From assembly GCA_041690635.1 (NCBI GenBank), contig JAWLGZ010000003.1:248001-312000 (forward strand): 64,000 bases of DNA, read 5' to 3'. This stretch comes from JAWLGZ01 sp041690635 (GTDB taxonomy: Bacteria > Pseudomonadota > Gammaproteobacteria > Thiohalomonadales > Thiohalomonadaceae). A program made the position numbers and the translations under genes. The first letter of the stretch is position 1. The number at the start of each line of letters is the position of its first letter. Below are positions 50,062-57,953 of the stretch, piece after piece. The notes under the pieces are model-generated. The model had not been told where the DNA came from. It was given only the letters and a program-made list of their open reading frames with translations, and searched no databases.

Positions 50062-51003
50062 ATGCAGGACGCACTCATCTCAGTCAACGGCCTGACCCGC
50101 TGGTACGGCACCCGTCGGGCGGTCCACGAACTCGCCTTCGAGGTACGCCGGGGCGAGGTACTCGGCTTTCTGGGGCCGAACGGTGCCGGCAAGTCCACCA
50201 CCATGCAGATGATCACCGGCAACCTGGCCCCGAGTGCGGGCGCCGTTCGCATCGCCGGCTTCGATCTGTTCGACCACCCCCGCGAGGCCAAGGCGCTGCT
50301 CGGCTACCTGCCGGAGCAGCCGCCGATCTACCGCGATCTGACGGTCGACGAGTACCTTCGCTACTGCGCCAGGCTGCACGGGCTCGCCCGCGGATCGGTG
50401 AACGGTGCGGTCGACGGGGCCAAGGCGCGGTGCGGCCTCACCGAGGTAGGCCGACGGCTCATCGGCAACCTGTCGAAGGGGTATCAGCAGCGGGTCGGCA
50501 TTGCCCAGGCGATCCTGCACAACCCGATGGTGGTGATCCTGGACGAACCGACGGTGGGACTCGACCCCATCCAGATCCGCGAGATCCGCCAGCTCATCCG
50601 CGAGCTGGGCAGTGAGCACAGCGTAGTGCTCTCCACCCACATCCTCCCCGAGGTGCAGGGCACCTGCGATCGGGTACAGATCATCCACAGGGGCGAGCTG
50701 GTGCTGAGCGACACCATCGATGGCATCGGCCGGCGCATACGCGGCTCCGCCCTCACCGTGGCGTTCCGCCGCCCGCCCGATACGGCGGCACTGGCGGCGA
50801 TCCCCGGCGTGCAGGCCGCCGAGCCCCTTGGCGAGGGGCGCTGGCACCTCATTCACGACCCGGAGCAGGACCCGACGGATCCGTTGGTGGCGACCGCTGT
50901 GGCGGAGGACTGGGGGGTGTTTGAACTCATTCCCGAGCGGCAGTCGCTGGAGGAGATATTCGTCGAGCTGACCCGGGGTGACGGGGCGGAGGCCGCGGCA
51001 TGA
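50062..51003 (+). CDS. ABC transporter ATP-binding subunit (GldA-like)
   Basis: A 313-residue ABC ATPase: Walker A GPNGAGKST, signature 'LSKGYQQRVGIAQAI', Walker B 'VVILDEPTVGLDP', H-loop 'LSTHILPE'. The C-terminal extension and gene order match the GldA/GldF/GldG-type exporters. The ATG at 50062 starts 'MQDALISVNGLTRWYG'. The stop overlaps the permease start (ATGA). Confidence 0.92.
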   Translation: MQDALISVNGLTRWYGTRRAVHELAFEVRRGEVLGFLGPNGAGKSTTMQMITGNLAPSAGAVRIAGFDLFDHPREAKALLGYLPEQPPIYRDLTVDEYLRYCARLHGLARGSVNGAVDGAKARCGLTEVGRRLIGNLSKGYQQRVGIAQAILHNPMVVILDEPTVGLDPIQIREIRQLIRELGSEHSVVLSTHILPEVQGTCDRVQIIHRGELVLSDTIDGIGRRIRGSALTVAFRRPPDTAALAAIPGVQAAEPLGEGRWHLIHDPEQDPTDPLVATAVAEDWGVFELIPERQSLEEIFVELTRGDGAEAAA

Positions 51004-51752
51004 TCCGGCACATCGCGGCACGCGAACTGCGCGCCTATTTCCTCTCGCCGCTTGCCTGGACGGTGCTGGCGGTGATCCAGTTCGTCGTCGCGCTGCTGTT
51101 TCTCAGACAGCTGGAGGCGTACCTGGAGATCCAGCCGCAACTGGCCGCCACGCCGGGCGCCCCGGGGGTGACCGAGGTGGTGATCGCCCCGGTGTTCGGC
51201 ACGGTGGCGGTGCTCCTGATGCTGGTGGTACCGCTGCTCACCATGCGGCTGGTGGCCGAGGAGCGGCGCGCTGGCACCCTGCCGCTGCTCTTGTCCGCAC
51301 CGCTGTCGATGACCGACATCATCCTCGGGAAATACCTCGGCCTCATGGGGCTGCTTGGTGCGCTCCTGCTGCTGCTTGGGGCCATGCCGCTCAGCCTCGC
51401 CCTTGTCGGCGGCCTCGACTGGGGGCTGTTCACCGCGGTCTTTCTGGGGCTGGCACTGATGCTTGCCGCCTTCGGCGCGGCGGGACTGTGGACCTCGACC
51501 CTGACCGCCAACCCGGTGGTGGCCGCGGTGGCCGGGTTCGGCCTGCTGATCCTGCTCTGGATCATCGGCCTGCTGGGGAGTGGAGGGCAGGGGGAGCCAG
51601 GCCTGCTCGCCCGGCTGTCGGTACAGGGCCACCTGCAGGCACTGCTCTCGGGTCGCTTCGACACCGCCGACGTGGCCTATTTCGTTCTGTTCGCCGTGAC
51701 CTTCCTGGTCCTGGGCATCCAGCGGCTCGACGCCGAACGGCGGGGGGGCTGA
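51000..51752 (+). CDS. ABC-2-type permease (GldF-like)
   Basis: A 250-residue protein with six hydrophobic segments, typical of ABC-2 permeases. The first follows 'RELRAYFLSPLAW', and the cytosolic motif 'MRLVAEERRAGTLPLLLSAP' lies at about residue 80. It is the membrane partner of the preceding ATPase. Confidence 0.92.
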   Translation: MIRHIAARELRAYFLSPLAWTVLAVIQFVVALLFLRQLEAYLEIQPQLAATPGAPGVTEVVIAPVFGTVAVLLMLVVPLLTMRLVAEERRAGTLPLLLSAPLSMTDIILGKYLGLMGLLGALLLLLGAMPLSLALVGGLDWGLFTAVFLGLALMLAAFGAAGLWTSTLTANPVVAAVAGFGLLILLWIIGLLGSGGQGEPGLLARLSVQGHLQALLSGRFDTADVAYFVLFAVTFLVLGIQRLDAERRGG

Positions 51753-51755
51753 CCC

Positions 51756-53099
51756 GTGCACAGCCGCCGCCGACTTCGCCTTGAGGGGAGTACCTTCGTG
51801 GTGCTGTTCCTCGCCATCATCGCCCTCCTCGGCTGGCTGAGCACCCGTTATCACTTCAGCGCCGACTGGACCGCCGCCGGCCGTCACACCCTCTCCGAGA
51901 CCAGTACGATGGTGCTGGAGAACCTTGACGGTCCGGTCGAGATCACCGCCTTTGCCCGCGACACCGAACTGTCCCAGCTCCGTCACGCCATCGCGGTGCT
52001 GGTGGGCCGCTACACCCGTGCCAACCCCGCCATCACACTCACCTTCATCGACCCCGACCGGGAGCCGGACCGGGTGCGCGAGCTGGGCATCCAGCTCGAT
52101 GGTGAACTGGTGCTGTTCCACCGCGGCCGACGCGAACACGTTCGCCAGCTCACCGAGCAGAGCCTCACCAATGCGCTGCAACGGCTCGCGCGCGGCGGGG
52201 ATCGCCGGGTTTTCTTCCTGGACGGCCACGGTGAACGGCGACCCGACGGCATCGCCAACCACGATTACAGCAGCTGGACCGCCGAATTCGAGGCCCAAGG
52301 TCTGCATGTGGAGCCGCTCAACCTGGCGGAGATCCGAGCGCTGCCCGCCCGCGCCGATCTGCTGGTGATCGCGGCACCACGGGTGGATCTGCTGCCGGGG
52401 GAACTGGCGCTCATTGAGGAGTACCTTGAAGGGGGCGGCAACCTGCTGTGGCTGAGCGACAGCGATGAGACCGCAAGCCTCGCCCCGATTGCCGAGTGGC
52501 TCGGTATCGAACGGGGCCCCGGCATCGTGGTGGACCCGACCACCCAGCTGCTTGGCATCGACCGGCCCGATTTCGTCCTCGTTACCGCCTACCCGCGCCA
52601 CCCGATCACCTCCGGTTTCGCCGCCGCCACCCTCTACCCCCGCGCGGTACCCGTCACCGTTTCCGGTGATGGGTGGCAGGCGGCGCCGCTGCTCGTCTCC
52701 GCCGGAGAGAGCTGGGCCGAAACCGGGTCCCTCGCCGACACCGTGCAATACGATGAGGGGAGCGACCATCCCGGCCCGATCACCATCGCCCTCGCCCTCA
52801 GCCGCGGCCATCCGGTAACCGGGGGTGAAGAGCAGCGGATCGTCATCGCCGGCGACGCCGACTTTCTCTCCAACGCCTATCTCGGCAACGGCGGCAACCG
52901 GGAGCTGGGCACCCGGCTGGTCAACTGGCTGGCCAATGACGATGCCATGGTTCGCATCCCGCCGCGGACCGCACCGGACCTGACGCTTGCGATAGGCCCG
53001 ACCGCCACGGTGATCCTGGGTTTCGGCTTCCTGCTGGTGGTTCCCGCCGCACTGGTGGCGGCCGGCCTCACCATCTGGTACCGCCGGCGGAGACGCTGA
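51756..53099 (+). CDS. GldG-like ABC-transport auxiliary protein
   Basis: A 447-residue protein with one N-terminal helix ('VVLFLAIIALLGWLS'), a large periplasmic domain of the ABC-transport-auxiliary type ('DGPVEITAFARD', 'FLDGHGER', 'GGNLLWLSD') and a C-terminal membrane helix. The GTG start at 51756 lies three bases after the permease stop. The substrate of these systems outside gliding bacteria is unknown. Confidence 0.88.
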   Translation: MHSRRRLRLEGSTFVVLFLAIIALLGWLSTRYHFSADWTAAGRHTLSETSTMVLENLDGPVEITAFARDTELSQLRHAIAVLVGRYTRANPAITLTFIDPDREPDRVRELGIQLDGELVLFHRGRREHVRQLTEQSLTNALQRLARGGDRRVFFLDGHGERRPDGIANHDYSSWTAEFEAQGLHVEPLNLAEIRALPARADLLVIAAPRVDLLPGELALIEEYLEGGGNLLWLSDSDETASLAPIAEWLGIERGPGIVVDPTTQLLGIDRPDFVLVTAYPRHPITSGFAAATLYPRAVPVTVSGDGWQAAPLLVSAGESWAETGSLADTVQYDEGSDHPGPITIALALSRGHPVTGGEEQRIVIAGDADFLSNAYLGNGGNRELGTRLVNWLANDDAMVRIPPRTAPDLTLAIGPTATVILGFGFLLVVPAALVAAGLTIWYRRRRR

Positions 53100-53116
53100 G
53101 GAGCCGCCAAACCGCC

Positions 53117-53962
53117 GTGAACCGATTGACCACCCACCTCCTGCTCCTGGCCGTGCTGGTGCTGCTCGGCCTGGTGGCGTGGTTCGAACCGGGCCGCGAG
53201 CCCCCGGCCGCACCGACGCGGCTCCTCGCGGTCGATCCGGCCGCCATCACCGCCGTGCACATCGAACCGGCAGACGCCGACGCGATCGTGCTGGAGCGCG
53301 CCGGGGAGCAGTGGTGGCTGCGGGCACCGGTTGTGACCCGGGCTAGCGGACACCGCATCGAGGAGCTGCTTCGCCGCCTGACCGAGGCACGCAGCCTCGG
53401 CACCTTCGCGGCACCGCCCGATGAACGGGAACGGTACGGCCTCACCACGCCGGCCCTGCGGCTCACCGTGGACGGCCACACCATCGCCTTTGGCGGCAGC
53501 ACCCCCATTGATTCACGGCGCTACGTCCTGGTGGACGGGACGCTCCACACCATCAGCGACCGCCTCTACTATCGGCTGACCGGTGGTTTCGCCACCTTCG
53601 TCAGTGATCGGCTTCTGCCGGACGGGGCAAAGATTGCCGCGCTGGAGCTGCCGGGCCTGACCCTGCGGTCGGACCAGGGGCGGTGGCAGCCGGAGCCGGC
53701 GCCGGAGAGTGGATCCGCGGATGCCGTGGCCGCACTGGTGGAGGGGTGGCGCGCCGCACGCGCCTTGGAGGTGCTTCCCGGCGGGAGGAGCTCCTCCGAA
53801 CAGGTGCACGTCACCTTTACCGGGTCGGAAACACCCGTCGCCTTCCACATCATCAAGCGGACGCCGGAGCTGATGCTGGCCCGTCCCGATCTGGGGATTA
53901 CCTACCGCCTGCCCCCATCCGCTGCCGATGACCTGCTGACCCTGCCGTCGGCCAATCCCTGA
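53117..53962 (+). CDS. DUF4340 protein of the Gld-type ABC cluster
   Basis: A 281-residue protein with an N-terminal membrane helix ('LLLLAVLVLLGLVAWF') and DUF4340 pattern ('ALRLTVDGHTIAFGGSTP', 'RYVLVDGTLHTISDRLYY'). It is the usual last gene of this ABC cluster, and its function is unknown. GTG start at 53117; mutM follows six bases after the stop. Confidence 0.88.
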   Translation: MNRLTTHLLLLAVLVLLGLVAWFEPGREPPAAPTRLLAVDPAAITAVHIEPADADAIVLERAGEQWWLRAPVVTRASGHRIEELLRRLTEARSLGTFAAPPDERERYGLTTPALRLTVDGHTIAFGGSTPIDSRRYVLVDGTLHTISDRLYYRLTGGFATFVSDRLLPDGAKIAALELPGLTLRSDQGRWQPEPAPESGSADAVAALVEGWRAARALEVLPGGRSSSEQVHVTFTGSETPVAFHIIKRTPELMLARPDLGITYRLPPSAADDLLTLPSANP

Positions 53963-53968
53963 ACCGAG

Positions 53969-54784
53969 ATGCCCGAACTCCCCGAGGTCGAGACCACCCG
54001 GCGCGGCATCGCGCCGCACCTGACCGGACAGCGTCTCATCGGTGCCGTGGTGCGCGACGCGCGGCTGCGCTGGCCGGTGCCGCACGGACTCGACCGGCGG
54101 CTCGCCGGGCGCGCCGTGCTGGCGGTGAACCGACGGGCCAAGTACCTGTTGCTTACGGTTGAGGGCGGCACCCTGATCCTCCACCTGGGAATGTCCGGCA
54201 GTCTGCGCCTGGTGGCGGCAGAGGCCCCGCCCGGAAAACACGACCATGTGGATCTGCTGCTCTCCGACGGCCGTGCCTTGCGGCTGCACGACCCGCGCCG
54301 GTTCGGTGCCGTGCTATGGACGACAGAGGAGCCGGCGCGCCACCCCCTGCTCGCCAACCTGGGACCCGAGCCGCTCTCGGAGAGCTTCAACGGTGATTAC
54401 CTGTTCAGCCGGTCGCGGGGACGGCGCGGGGCGGTGAAGAGCTTCATCATGGATGCCCACGTGGTGGTGGGGGTGGGGAACATCTACGCCAACGAGGCGC
54501 TGTTTCTCGCCGGCATCGACCCGCGCCGCGCCGCCGGACGCATCGCCGCCGCCCGCTACGTCCGGCTGGGGACGGCGATCCGGGGGGTACTGGAGGCGGC
54601 CATCGCCGAAGGGGGCACCACCCTGCGTGACTTTGTCGGCGGTGACGGACGGCCCGGCTATTTCGCCCAGTCGCTGAAGGTGTACGGGCGGGCCGGCGAA
54701 CCGTGCACCAGCTGTGGCGGGCCGGTACGACAGCTCCGCCTGGGCCAGCGCTCCACGTTCTTCTGCCAACAGTGTCAGTCATGA
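53969..54784 (+). CDS. mutM: Formamidopyrimidine-DNA glycosylase
   Basis: A 271-residue bifunctional glycosylase/AP lyase removing 8-oxoguanine. The N-terminal catalytic proline and glutamates lie in MPELPEVE, the H2TH region includes 'VGVGNIYANEALF', and the C-terminal zinc finger is 'CTSCGGPV...FFCQQCQ'. It is probably co-transcribed with the ABC cluster. Confidence 0.97.
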   Translation: MPELPEVETTRRGIAPHLTGQRLIGAVVRDARLRWPVPHGLDRRLAGRAVLAVNRRAKYLLLTVEGGTLILHLGMSGSLRLVAAEAPPGKHDHVDLLLSDGRALRLHDPRRFGAVLWTTEEPARHPLLANLGPEPLSESFNGDYLFSRSRGRRGAVKSFIMDAHVVVGVGNIYANEALFLAGIDPRRAAGRIAAARYVRLGTAIRGVLEAAIAEGGTTLRDFVGGDGRPGYFAQSLKVYGRAGEPCTSCGGPVRQLRLGQRSTFFCQQCQS

Positions 54785-54804
54785 ACAGGCAAAAGGATGA
54801 TCGT

Positions 54805-54820
54805 ATGCCAGAAATGGCAT
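54805..54820 (+). promoter_or_regulatory. Palindrome upstream of a sigma-54 promoter, possible enhancer site
   Basis: ATGCCA-GAAA-TGGCAT is a perfect dyad centred about 75 bases before the predicted RNA start. It could bind a dimeric enhancer-binding protein. It does not fit the NtrC consensus. Confidence 0.5.
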
Positions 54821-54844
54821 TCAGCCCACGAGAAAAAGCCGTGA

Positions 54845-54857
54845 AATCAATGGGTTA
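54845..54857 (+). promoter_or_regulatory. Possible IHF site
   Basis: AATCAATGGGTTA matches the IHF consensus WATCAANNNNTTR exactly. It lies between the palindrome and the sigma-54 promoter, closer to the -24 box than is usual. Confidence 0.4.
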
Positions 54858-54861
54858 AGAA

Positions 54862-54877
54862 TGGCACACCCTTTGCT
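54862..54877 (+). promoter_or_regulatory. Sigma-54 (RpoN) promoter
   Basis: TGGCAC-N5-TTGCT has the invariant GG (54863-54864) and GC (54875-54876) exactly 12 bases apart. The predicted start is near 54888. No protein gene follows on this strand before a strong terminator. Confidence 0.75.
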
Positions 54878-54887
54878 CTATATCTCT

Positions 54888-55007
54888 CGACTCCTCTGAG
54901 GTCCCCGTGACGCATCCCCCCCGCGCACAGATTGGACTTCGGAGTGCAGTGCGAAAGTGCGGCACTTGAAAGGCCCCGCCGACCCCCTCTGGCGGGGCTT
55001 TTTTTTT
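54888..55007 (+). ncRNA. Candidate sigma-54-dependent small RNA
   Basis: About 120 bases run from the predicted RpoN start to a textbook terminator. No plausible reading frame with a ribosome-binding site is visible. The RNA would have a CCUC/AGG hairpin near the 5' end, a C7 run (54916-54922) that could pair with purine-rich ribosome-binding sites, a small UUCG-type hairpin around 54937-54946 and GUGC/GCAC dyads at about 54944-54965 before the terminator. Not similar to any RNA I know. Confidence 0.6.
54971..55007 (+). terminator. Intrinsic terminator of the candidate small RNA
   Basis: GCCCCGCC (54973-54980) pairs with GGCGGGGC (54991-54998), followed by nine T residues. Confidence 0.92.
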
Positions 55008-55009
55008 GG

Positions 55010-55154
55010 TTCGTCTCCCCACGTCGGGGCGGTCAACCGCTCGGGTGCGATGGCCTCAGCGCCCCGGATCAATCCGAATTATCTCCCCACCGACACACCC
55101 CTTGCGGATACCCATCTTCAACTTGGGGAGAGGCCCGTGAAACCACGCCAGCCA
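55010..55154. other. Spacer between two terminators
   Basis: About 145 bases with no gene seen. No promoter was recognised with confidence. Confidence 0.4.
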
Positions 55155-55196
55155 TAAAAAAAGGCCCCCGACGTCTGCCGTCGGGGGCCTTTTTTT
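55155..55196. terminator. Bidirectional terminator downstream of the ferredoxin gene
   Basis: AGGCCCCCGACG (55162-55173) and CGTCGGGGGCCT (55179-55190) form a perfect 12-bp stem with a 5-base loop. It is flanked by A7 and T7 runs, so it works on both strands. Confidence 0.92.
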
Positions 55197-55214
55197 GTGC
55201 CGTCGGGCGCAGGA

Positions 55215-55460
55215 TCAGCCCTGCAGGGTTTCGTACTTGGCCCGCAGTTGGTCCTGGGTCTCCTCGTTGTCCGGATCGGTAATGATGCAGTCGACCGGGC
55301 AGACCTCGATGCACTGCGGTGCGTCGTAATGGCCGACACACTCGGTGCAGAGCTTGGGATCGATGATGTAGATCTCGTCGCCCTGGGAGATGGCACCGTT
55401 CGGGCATTCGGGTTCACACACGTCACAATTGATGCACTCGTCGGTAATCAGCAGTGCCAT
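55215..55460 (-). CDS. YfhL-family 2[4Fe-4S] ferredoxin
   Basis: An 81-residue protein with two cluster motifs: 'CINCDVCEPECPNGAI' and 'CTECVGHYDAPQCIEVCPVDCI'. The second has the longer spacing seen in the YfhL/Allochromatium-type ferredoxins. It carries low-potential electrons. It lies next to coaD, a common order. The ATG at 55460 gives the full family length. Confidence 0.95.
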   Translation of the reverse strand: MALLITDECINCDVCEPECPNGAISQGDEIYIIDPKLCTECVGHYDAPQCIEVCPVDCIITDPDNEETQDQLRAKYETLQG

Positions 55461-55509
55461 TTTCTCGGGTCCTCCTGTTCGACCATGTACGGCGCGGATG
55501 CGCCGAATA

Positions 55510-55992
55510 TTAGCGGATTCTGTTTTTAAGCGCAGCCCCAACCGTCGGGTGCAGGAACTCCGACACCTCGCCGCCGAGGCTGGCCACCTCCTTGACCAGG
55601 CTGGAGGAGATGTAGGCGTAGTTCTCGGCAGCGGTCAGGAATAGCGTTTCGACCCCCGGCGCCAGGCGGCGGTTCATGCCGGCGAGCTGAAACTCGTATT
55701 CGAAATCAGACACCGCGCGCAGCCCGCGCAGGATCACCTGCGCGCCCCGTTCCACGGCGTAGGCCGCCAGCAGGTTGTCGAACCCACACACCTCCACATT
55801 GTCGAGCCCGGCGAGAGCCTCGCGGGCCAGGTCCACCCGCTCCTCCAGCGTGAACAGCGGCGTCTTCTTGGGGCTGGCGGCCACCGCCACGATAACCCGC
55901 CCAAAGAGCCGCGCCGCCCGCTCGATCAGGTCGCTGTGGCCACGGGTGATGGGATCGAAGGTGCCGGGATAGAGGGCAGTGGTGGTGGACAT
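55510..55992 (-). CDS. coaD: Pantetheine-phosphate adenylyltransferase
   Basis: A 160-residue nucleotidyltransferase making dephospho-CoA. The motifs are 'YPGTFDPITRGH' (HxGH-type), 'VAASPKKTPLFTLEERV' and 'AYISSSLVKEVA'. Length equals E. coli CoaD (159). It lies 75 bases downstream of rsmD, as in many relatives. Confidence 0.97.
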   Translation of the reverse strand: MSTTTALYPGTFDPITRGHSDLIERAARLFGRVIVAVAASPKKTPLFTLEERVDLAREALAGLDNVEVCGFDNLLAAYAVERGAQVILRGLRAVSDFEYEFQLAGMNRRLAPGVETLFLTAAENYAYISSSLVKEVASLGGEVSEFLHPTVGAALKNRIR

Positions 55993-56067
55993 GGTGGTTC
56001 GCGCGTTGGAACCGCGATGATAGCACGGCCCTTGGGGGTTAAGCGTGGGGTGAAACCTTCTTGTCAG

Positions 56068-56637
56068 TCAACGCTTGGCGGCCAAAAGGTGATAACCGAC
56101 CTGGCCGGCTTTGCCATTCCGCAGCAATTCGTACTCCTCGGCGAGCGGGAGCGGACTCAGTTCGGCTTCCGCCTCCACGTAGATGCGGGCGTGGGGCGCC
56201 AGCCAGCCCCCGGCCAGGGCGGTGAGCACCGGTTCCACCAGCATGCGCCGGAACGGCGGGTCGAGAAAGACGATGTCGAACGGCGTGGGGGGCTGACGCA
56301 GCCACGACTCCACATCGGCCGTCACCACCTCGCCGCCTGCCGATTTCAGCAGCGTCAGGTGGTCGCGAATGGCGGTGGTAACCTGCCGGTCCCGGTCCAC
56401 GAACACCACTTCGGCCGCGCCCCGCGACAGTGCTTCCAGCCCCAGGGCACCGCTGCCGGCGAACAGGTCCAGGCAGCGCGCCCCCTCAATCACTGGGGCG
56501 AGCCAGTTGAACAGGGTCTCCCGTACCCGGTCGGGGCTGGGGCGCACCCCCTCGACCGCCGGAAAGGTCAGCTTACGGCCGCGCCACTGCCCGCCGATGA
56601 TACGCAGGCGATTGGTTCCGCCACCGCCACGGCTCAT
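56068..56637 (-). CDS. rsmD: 16S rRNA (guanine-966-N2)-methyltransferase
   Basis: A 189-residue protein with 'LRIIGGQWRGRKL', SAM-binding motif 'CLDLFAGSGALGLEALSRG' and catalytic 'DIVFLDPPF'. It modifies G966 of 16S rRNA in the assembled small subunit. It overlaps the upstream M16 gene by four bases (ATGA). Confidence 0.95.
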   Translation of the reverse strand: MSRGGGGTNRLRIIGGQWRGRKLTFPAVEGVRPSPDRVRETLFNWLAPVIEGARCLDLFAGSGALGLEALSRGAAEVVFVDRDRQVTTAIRDHLTLLKSAGGEVVTADVESWLRQPPTPFDIVFLDPPFRRMLVEPVLTALAGGWLAPHARIYVEAEAELSPLPLAEEYELLRNGKAGQVGYHLLAAKR

Positions 56638-57953
56638 CCGGCGGTGCCGCCCACCAGCACGGTGATCATGCGCGCCGGGTCGACCCGGCGCCGGAAGGCG
56701 TCGCGGATCGCCTCCACCGTGACCGCCTCGACCCGCTCATTAAACCGGTCGAGGTAGTCGAGCGGCAGGCCGTAGAAACCGATCACCGCCAGATAGGAGA
56801 GAATGTCACTGTTGCTGTCGATGCGCAGCGGAAAACCGCCTGTGATGTTCCGTTTCGCCCGGTCCAGCTCCTCCTCGGTCGGCCCCTCGGTGATGAACCG
56901 GGCCAGTGTCTCACGGAGCACCGCCAGCCCCTCCTCGGCGGTGTCGTTGCCGGTCTGGAGCCCCATGATGAACGGCCCTTCGGCCGCCATCGGCGAGAAG
57001 TAGCTGTAGGCGCTGTAGGCCAGCCCCCGATCCTCACGCACCGCCTGACTGATGCGGGAGACCAGACCACTGCCGCCGAGGATGTGGTTGCCGACGTAGA
57101 GCGGGAAGTAGTCCGGGTCGGTGCGGCTCTTGCCGGGATGGCCGACCAGGATGTGGGTCTGGCTGGAGGGAAATACCTGCGTTACCTGCCGGCCCTCCTC
57201 GGGGAGTCCTGCCGCCGGCAGGGCGGCCGCCGGCTGGCCCGCCGGCAGCGGGCCGACGACACGCTCGGCCATCTTTTCCGCTTGGGCCCGGTCCACGTCG
57301 CCGACAATGGCGACCACCGCGTTGCGCGCCACGTAGTACCGCCGATAAAAATCGATCAGCTCCTGCCGCTTCAACGCACCCACGCTCTCCACCGTGCCCA
57401 GACTGGGGGTGGCATAGGGGTGCTCGCCGTAGAGATTGCGGTAAAACGCCTTCTCTGCGATGTCACTGGGAGACTGCTCTTGCTGTTGGAGCCCGACCAG
57501 TACACGGGCGCGTTCCCGCTCAAACGCCGCCTCCGGGAAACTCGGGCGGGTCAGCACCAGCGTGAAGGTGTCGAGGGCGGGCTCCAGCAGTTCGGGCCGG
57601 TTCAGGCTGCGCAGGGAGACATAGGCCATGTCGCGCAGGGCGCTGCTGCCGAAACGGGCGCCAAGGGATTCGAAACACTCGGAGATGGCGTCGGTATCCA
57701 GCTCCCCGGCCCCCTCGGAGAGCATGGCATTGGTGAGCACCGCAAGGCCCGGCTGGCCCTCATCGCGCGAACTGCCGCCGGCGAACACCACCCGCACGTC
57801 CACCATCGGGAGCTGCGGGGCATGGACGAAGTAGACCCGCGCACCGTTATCGGTCTGCCAATGCTCGATATCCGGAACCGCCTGCGCGGTACCGGCCAGC
57901 AGCAGCGTAAACGCGAAAAGTAGCAGCAGAAACCTTCGGTCAATGAATCGCAT
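56634..57953 (-). CDS. M16-family peptidase-like protein lacking the zinc motif
   Basis: A 439-residue exported protein (signal about residues 7-26) with the M16 two-domain fold ('HWQTDNGARVYFVHAPQLP', 'NAMLSEGAGELD', 'HILGGSGLVSRISQAVRED'). The HxxEH zinc motif expected near residue 80 is absent. It is therefore likely the non-catalytic partner of the upstream active subunit. The ATG at 57953 follows GAGG and lies 14 bases inside that gene. Confidence 0.92.
   Translation of the reverse strand: MRFIDRRFLLLLFAFTLLLAGTAQAVPDIEHWQTDNGARVYFVHAPQLPMVDVRVVFAGGSSRDEGQPGLAVLTNAMLSEGAGELDTDAISECFESLGARFGSSALRDMAYVSLRSLNRPELLEPALDTFTLVLTRPSFPEAAFERERARVLVGLQQQEQSPSDIAEKAFYRNLYGEHPYATPSLGTVESVGALKRQELIDFYRRYYVARNAVVAIVGDVDRAQAEKMAERVVGPLPAGQPAAALPAAGLPEEGRQVTQVFPSSQTHILVGHPGKSRTDPDYFPLYVGNHILGGSGLVSRISQAVREDRGLAYSAYSYFSPMAAEGPFIMGLQTGNDTAEEGLAVLRETLARFITEGPTEEELDRAKRNITGGFPLRIDSNSDILSYLAVIGFYGLPLDYLDRFNERVEAVTVEAIRDAFRRRVDPARMITVLVGGTAG

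Noticed and set aside
50853..53213. Open minus-strand frame of about 786 codons opposite the ABC cluster
   Set aside because: Antisense to coupled ABC genes; Gly/Gln/Glu-rich translation with no fold.
54932..55282. 116-codon plus-strand frame across the candidate small RNA and two terminators
   Set aside because: It would have to read through two strong terminators and overlaps the ferredoxin gene antisense.
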